A DNA stretch of 64,000 nt from assembly GCA_963699825.1 (NCBI GenBank), contig CAVOVI010000001.1, positions 1-64,000 on the forward strand, given 5' to 3'. This DNA comes from SPDF01 sp963699825 (GTDB lineage: Bacteria; Gemmatimonadota; Gemmatimonadetes; Gemmatimonadales; GWC2-71-9). A program made the translations under genes and the position numbers. The notes under the pieces were generated by a model that had not been told where the DNA came from, did no database searches, and saw only the letters and a list, made by a program, of their open reading frames with translations. Positions 57,359-64,000 of the stretch are shown piece after piece (position 1 is the first letter of the stretch; each line of letters begins with the position of its first letter).

Positions 57359-58072
57359 CTAGCGGCGGTCGCCGAAGAGCCGGAGCAGGGAGAGGAAGAG
57401 GTTGATGAAGTTGAGGTAGAGGCTGAGCGCCCCGACGACGGCGTATGAACCCGCCTGCTCACCCGAGACCTGCAGCGCCATGGTCCGCAGCCGCTGGGTG
57501 TCGTAGGCGATGAGGCCCGAGAAGACCAGCACCCCGATTACACCCATCACGAAATTCATCGCGTCGTTCTGCCAGAAGATGCTCACGACGCCCGCCAGGA
57601 CCAGCCCGATCAACCCCATGAACATGAACCGGCCCATGCCGGTCAGGTCGCGCTTGGTCACGCTGCCGTACACGGCGAGCGAGCCGAACATCCCCGCCGT
57701 GACGAAGAAGGCGCTCGCCACCGACGCGCCGGTGTAGGCCAGCAGGATGATCGCGAACGTGACGCCGTTGAGCGCCGAGTAGGCGAGGAAGAGCGTTCCC
57801 GCCGTGGAGGGCGCCATCTTGGCGACCCGGGCGGAGAGGTAGACCACCAGGACCAGCTCGGCGATGATGACGCCGAAGAAGAGCAGCTTGTTGCTGATCA
57901 GGGTGGCCATCGCCGCGGGCGAGCTGGCGACGGTGAGCGCCACCAGCGCCGTGACGCCGAGTCCGCCGAACATCCACCAGTAGACCCCGCGCATGAAGGT
58001 GGCGATGCGCGCGCTGTCGACATCTGAAATGAATCCGGTGCGCTGCTGTGCGGCGCCGAATGGATTGGTCAT
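57359..58072 (-). CDS. Bax inhibitor-1/YccA-like membrane protein
   Basis: The 237-residue protein has seven predicted transmembrane helices and the BI-1 signature (NGVTFAIILLAYTGASVASAF, GVLVFSGLIAYDTQRLRTM with the conserved Asp in AYDTQ). These proteins act as Ca2+-leak channels or modulators of FtsH in bacteria. ATG 58072 is 8 nt after AGGAGG; a GTG at 58078 is too near. It follows ychF on the same strand by 12 nt. Confidence 0.88.
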   Translation of the reverse strand: MTNPFGAAQQRTGFISDVDSARIATFMRGVYWWMFGGLGVTALVALTVASSPAAMATLISNKLLFFGVIIAELVLVVYLSARVAKMAPSTAGTLFLAYSALNGVTFAIILLAYTGASVASAFFVTAGMFGSLAVYGSVTKRDLTGMGRFMFMGLIGLVLAGVVSIFWQNDAMNFVMGVIGVLVFSGLIAYDTQRLRTMALQVSGEQAGSYAVVGALSLYLNFINLFLSLLRLFGDRR

Positions 58073-58084
58073 TGTCACATCCTC

Positions 58085-59182
<1,098 letters not shown>

Positions 59183-59293
59183 GCGGAATTATCGCAGGAG
59201 TGGGCCGGCAATGGAAGCGGGGCGCTGGCGCGGCACGGGGCCTCGCGGATACAATTGGAGCGTAGACGCTCCCCCCACGCAAGGCGGGCCTTC

Positions 59294-61196
59294 ATGTCAG
59301 CAACAACCAGCGTTCCTGGCGGGGCCGGTGCGGCCGGTACGCCCGCCGCACGCGAGCAGGCCGTGGTCCGGTTCGCCGGGGACTCCGGCGATGGAATGCA
59401 GATCACCGGGGCTCGGTTTGCCATGGAAACCGCCCTGGCCGGCAGCGACCTGGCCACCTTCCCGGACTTTCCGGCAGAGATTCGCGCCCCGCTTGGCACC
59501 ACCTTCGGCGTCTCGGCATTCCAGATTCACTTCGGGTCGGTCGAGGTGGCCACCGCCGGCGACGACCTCGACGTGCTGGTCGCGATGAACCCCGCGGCGC
59601 TCATCACGAACATCAAGGACCTCCGTCCGCAGGGGATCCTGATTGCGGACAAGGGCGCGTTCACGGAGCGCAACCTCCTCAAGGCGGGGTACAAGGCCAA
59701 CCCGCTCGAAGACGGCAGCCTCTCGGATTTCACGGTCCTGCCGCTCGACATCGGTCGGCTGACGGAGGCGGCGGTCGATGGGCTCGGGCTCACCTCCAAG
59801 CAGACCGCCCGCTCCCGCAACATGTGGGCGCTCGGGCTGGTGCTCTGGCTCTATGATCGCGACCGAAAGACGACGCTGGACTGGATCGAACGGAAGTTCG
59901 GGAAGGACCCCGCGATCGCGGCGGCGAACATCGCGGTGCTGAACGCGGGCCACGCCTTCGGGGAGACCGCCGAACTCCCCAACTTCCTCCGCCCGGTCGC
60001 CATCGGGCCGGCGCCGGCGGCTCCGGGTACCTATCGGACCATCAGCGGCACTGAGGCGGTGGCCTGGGGGCTGGTGGCGGGGATGAAGGCGGCCGGCATG
60101 GAGCGGATGCTCTTCGCCGGCTATCCGATCACGCCGGCCTCTCCGGTGCTCCACGCGCTGGTCCCGCTCCGGGCGCATGGGGTGGTCACCTTCCAGGCAG
60201 AGGATGAGATCGCCGCCATCTGCGCGGCCATCGGCGCCTCGTTCGCCGGGTCGCTCGGCGTGACCTCCTCGTCCGGTCCCGGTATCGCGCTGAAGACGGA
60301 GGCGCTCGGGCTGGCCATCGCCACCGAGCTGCCGCTCATCGTGGTCAATGCGCAGCGCGCCGGTCCGTCGACCGGCCTCCCCACGAAGACGGAACAGTCC
60401 GACCTGTTCCAGGCGGTACTCGGCCGGAACGGCGACGCGCCGCTCCCCGTGCTCGCCGCGGCCACGCCCTCGGACGGCTTCGAGGTGGCCATGGAGGCGG
60501 TCCGGCTCGCCACCAAGTACATGACGCCGGTCTTCCTGCTGACCGACGGGTATCTGACCAACGCGGCCGAGCCGTGGATGATTCCGGATCCGGCCGGATT
60601 GCCGCTCGTTCCCGGTGAAGTTCCGTACCGATCCGGCGGCGTTCCAGCCGTTCGTGCGGGATCCCGCGACGCTGGCCCGCCCGTGGGCCCGACCGGGGAC
60701 GCCCGGGCTGGAGCACCGGATCGGCGGGCTCGAGCGAAATGCCGACACGGGCGACATCTCCTACGACCCCGACAACCATGCGCGGATGACGGAGGCGCGC
60801 GCCGCCAAGATCGCCGGCATCGCGGTCGACATTCCAGAACAGGCGGTCAACCAGGGCGACGATCAGGGAGAGCTGGCGGTGGTCGGCTGGGGGTCCACCT
60901 TCGGACCGATCCACATGGCGGTGCAGCGGGCACGGGCCGAGGGCCGGCGGGTGTCGCACATTCACATCCGGTACATCTCGCCCTTCCCCCGCAACCTCGG
61001 CGACCTGCTCAAGCGGTTCGACCGGATCCTGGTGCCGGAAATGAACAACGGCCAGCTCGTGGCGCTGCTCCGGGCCGCCTATCTCGTCCCGGCCGAGCGG
61101 TTCACCCAGGTGAATGGCAAGCCGTTCAAGGTCTCCACCATCTTCGGGGCCATCATGGAGCGAACCAGCGGCAACGGGAAGGGAGGTGCCGCATGA
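59294..61196 (+). CDS. korA: 2-oxoacid:ferredoxin oxidoreductase, alpha subunit (one frameshift)
   Basis: About 634 residues. The N-terminal gamma-type domain has VVRFAGDSGDGMQITGARFA and the alpha domain starts with the conserved FAGYPITPASPVLH. It oxidises a 2-oxoacid (most likely 2-oxoglutarate) to acyl-CoA, reducing ferredoxin. A shift near 60,612 splits it; the last part ends RFTQVNGKPFKVSTIFGA. The frame of korA before the break happens to equal that of korB, so a long open frame spans both; the real stop is TGA 61194-61196, overlapping korB. Confidence 0.9.
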
Positions 61197-62197
61197 CGGC
61201 GACTCCGACCCTCGTGAACCTGAAGCCCAAGGACTATGCCTCCGACCAGGAGGTCCGCTGGTGCCCGGGGTGCGGTGACTACGCGATCCTGAAGGCGGTG
61301 CAGAAGGCGCTGGCCGACCTCGGTTCCCGCCGGGAGAACACGGTGTTCGTCTCCGGCATCGGCTGTTCCTCGCGGTTCCCGTACTACATGTCCACCTACG
61401 GCTTCCACACGGTGCACGGGCGCGCGCCGGCCATCGCGACGGGCGTCAAGCTCGCGAATCCTGAACTCGACGTCTGGGTCATGACGGGGGACGGCGACGG
61501 GCTGTCGATCGGCGGGAACCACATGCTGCATGTGCTCCGGCGCAATGTGGACCTGCAGATCATCCTCTTCAACAATGAGATCTACGGGCTCACCAAGGGG
61601 CAGTACTCCCCGACGTCACGCACCGGGACCAAGACACCGACGTCGCCGGCAGGGTCGATCGAACGGCCCCTCTCCGCCGCCACCTTTGCCCTCGGGGCGG
61701 GCGGGCGGTTCGTCGCGCGCGGCATCGACACCCAGCAGGCGCAACTGATCGACGTGCTGAAGCGGGCGCACGGCAATCGCGGCGCGTCGTTCGTGGAGAT
61801 CTTCCAGAACTGTCTCGTGTTCAACGACGGGGTCTTCGACGAGTTCACCGATCGGGCGGTGGCGGAGGAGCGCCAGCTGCACGTGGTGCATGGCCAGCCG
61901 CTGCTCTTCGGGAAGGACCGGCAGAAGGGGATTCGCTTCGATGCCTCCCGGATCGCGCTGGAGGTCGTCACCCTCGGCGAGGACGGCGTGACCATGGAGG
62001 ACATCCAGGTCCACGACGAGACCAACCGGCCGCTGGCCGGGATGCTCGCCGCCCTCGAGCCGCCCTTCCCGGTCGCCCTCGGCGTGCTCTACGCCGACCC
62101 CGTCGAGAGCTACTCGGCGGCCCTGTACCGGAAGCAGCCGACGGGGACGCCCGATCTCGCGGCGCTGCTGAATCAGGGGAAGACGTGGACGGTCTAA
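61193..62197 (+). CDS. korB: 2-oxoacid:ferredoxin oxidoreductase, beta subunit
   Basis: The 334-residue subunit binds thiamine diphosphate through WCPGCGDYAILKAV, GIGCSSRFPYY, TGDGDGLSIGGNH and NNEIYGLTKGQYSPTS. ATG overlaps the korA stop, so the subunits are translationally coupled. No ferredoxin-type delta subunit follows, as in two-subunit 2-oxoglutarate enzymes of the Halobacterium/Magnetococcus type. Intact. Confidence 0.93.
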   Translation: MTATPTLVNLKPKDYASDQEVRWCPGCGDYAILKAVQKALADLGSRRENTVFVSGIGCSSRFPYYMSTYGFHTVHGRAPAIATGVKLANPELDVWVMTGDGDGLSIGGNHMLHVLRRNVDLQIILFNNEIYGLTKGQYSPTSRTGTKTPTSPAGSIERPLSAATFALGAGGRFVARGIDTQQAQLIDVLKRAHGNRGASFVEIFQNCLVFNDGVFDEFTDRAVAEERQLHVVHGQPLLFGKDRQKGIRFDASRIALEVVTLGEDGVTMEDIQVHDETNRPLAGMLAALEPPFPVALGVLYADPVESYSAALYRKQPTGTPDLAALLNQGKTWTV

Positions 62198-62240
62198 GGG
62201 CGGGGCCGGTAGGCAGCGGGGCAGGGGGGCAGTAACAGCA

Positions 62241-62272
62241 AAGGGGCAACCAGTGCATTCCGGTTGCCCCTT
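62241..62272. terminator. stem-loop between korB and hppA
   Basis: An 11-bp perfect stem (62241-62251 with 62262-62272) with a 10-nt loop lies 43 nt after korB and about 50 nt beyond the hppA stop. No long T tract follows in either direction, so it may be a bidirectional transcript end signal of modest strength. Confidence 0.55.
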
Positions 62273-62320
62273 GCGATGTCTCCCGCCGCACTGCCGTCTC
62301 CTGTCTCCCTGCCTCCCCGC

Positions 62321-64000
<1,680 letters not shown>

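Overview
This window is not one genome. Gene content and base composition split it into three blocks. Block A (1 to about 24,205, roughly 60-63 % GC in sampled lines) reads as an alphaproteobacterium of the Hyphomicrobiales type: chpT, a DivK-like receiver, EipA/DUF1134, RpoH with its RpoH box, DUF6476 beside an RluA-type pseudouridine synthase, AmiC and RlpA. Block B (about 24,210-25,600, about 45-47 % GC in sampled lines) reads on the minus strand as a frameshifted Gag-like polyprotein with a zinc knuckle, resembling Ty1/Copia elements of diatoms and other algae. Block C (about 25,600-64,000, about 66-67 % GC) is a dense bacterial chromosome segment whose gene set and order suggest Gemmatimonadota. 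Block A breaks off inside a phospholipase-like gene and block C begins inside another gene, so the simplest reading is a chimeric metagenomic contig. Phylum assignments are inference from gene content.

Many genes are split by single-base frameshifts in GC-rich runs while both halves keep family motifs. This looks like uncorrected long-read error, so I annotate whole genes across the breaks and say where they fall.

Block A layout: a small membrane protein and a large secreted protein (0.4-2.7 kb); a glycosyltransferase-TPR fusion with a 204-nt internal repeat (3.3-5.8 kb); a TauD-type dioxygenase and DUF1330 pair (6.5-7.9 kb); a receiver protein and ChpT (8.6-9.8 kb); CysQ; EipA; a coiled-coil membrane protein; DUF6476 and RluA (14.0-15.5 kb); RpoH; AmiC; an XRE regulator; RlpA with two tandem hairpins; a divergent SDR lacking the usual Tyr/Lys; a 25-codon ORF with a perfect 13-nt Shine-Dalgarno match and its own terminator; a Cys-rich secreted protein; and a phospholipase C-DUF4332 fusion cut by the junction.

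Block C layout: an NtrC-type regulator, aldehyde dehydrogenase, sigma-70 factor, YajQ, SpoIID-like lipoprotein, oxidoreductase and DUF4105 protein run rightward (25.6-34.3 kb). A CsgG-like/TPR protein, a metallo-beta-lactamase-fold protein and a Crp regulator run leftward (34.3-36.6 kb). Then comes a tight rightward run rpmE-prfA-prmC-ylbF-tmk-S41 protease-DUF2520 (36.8-42.5 kb). It meets a leftward run SPOR lipoprotein-smc-aroF-lolA (42.4-49.0 kb). A further leftward run is rpsF-rpsR-DUF2232-rplI-FakA/FakB fusion-rsfS-peptidase/propeller/barrel protein (49.1-56.6 kb). The end holds MOSC, a Bax-inhibitor-like protein, ychF, korA-korB and the 3' part of a K+-dependent membrane pyrophosphatase. 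I saw no CRISPR array, tRNA, rRNA, prophage or recognisable defence island.
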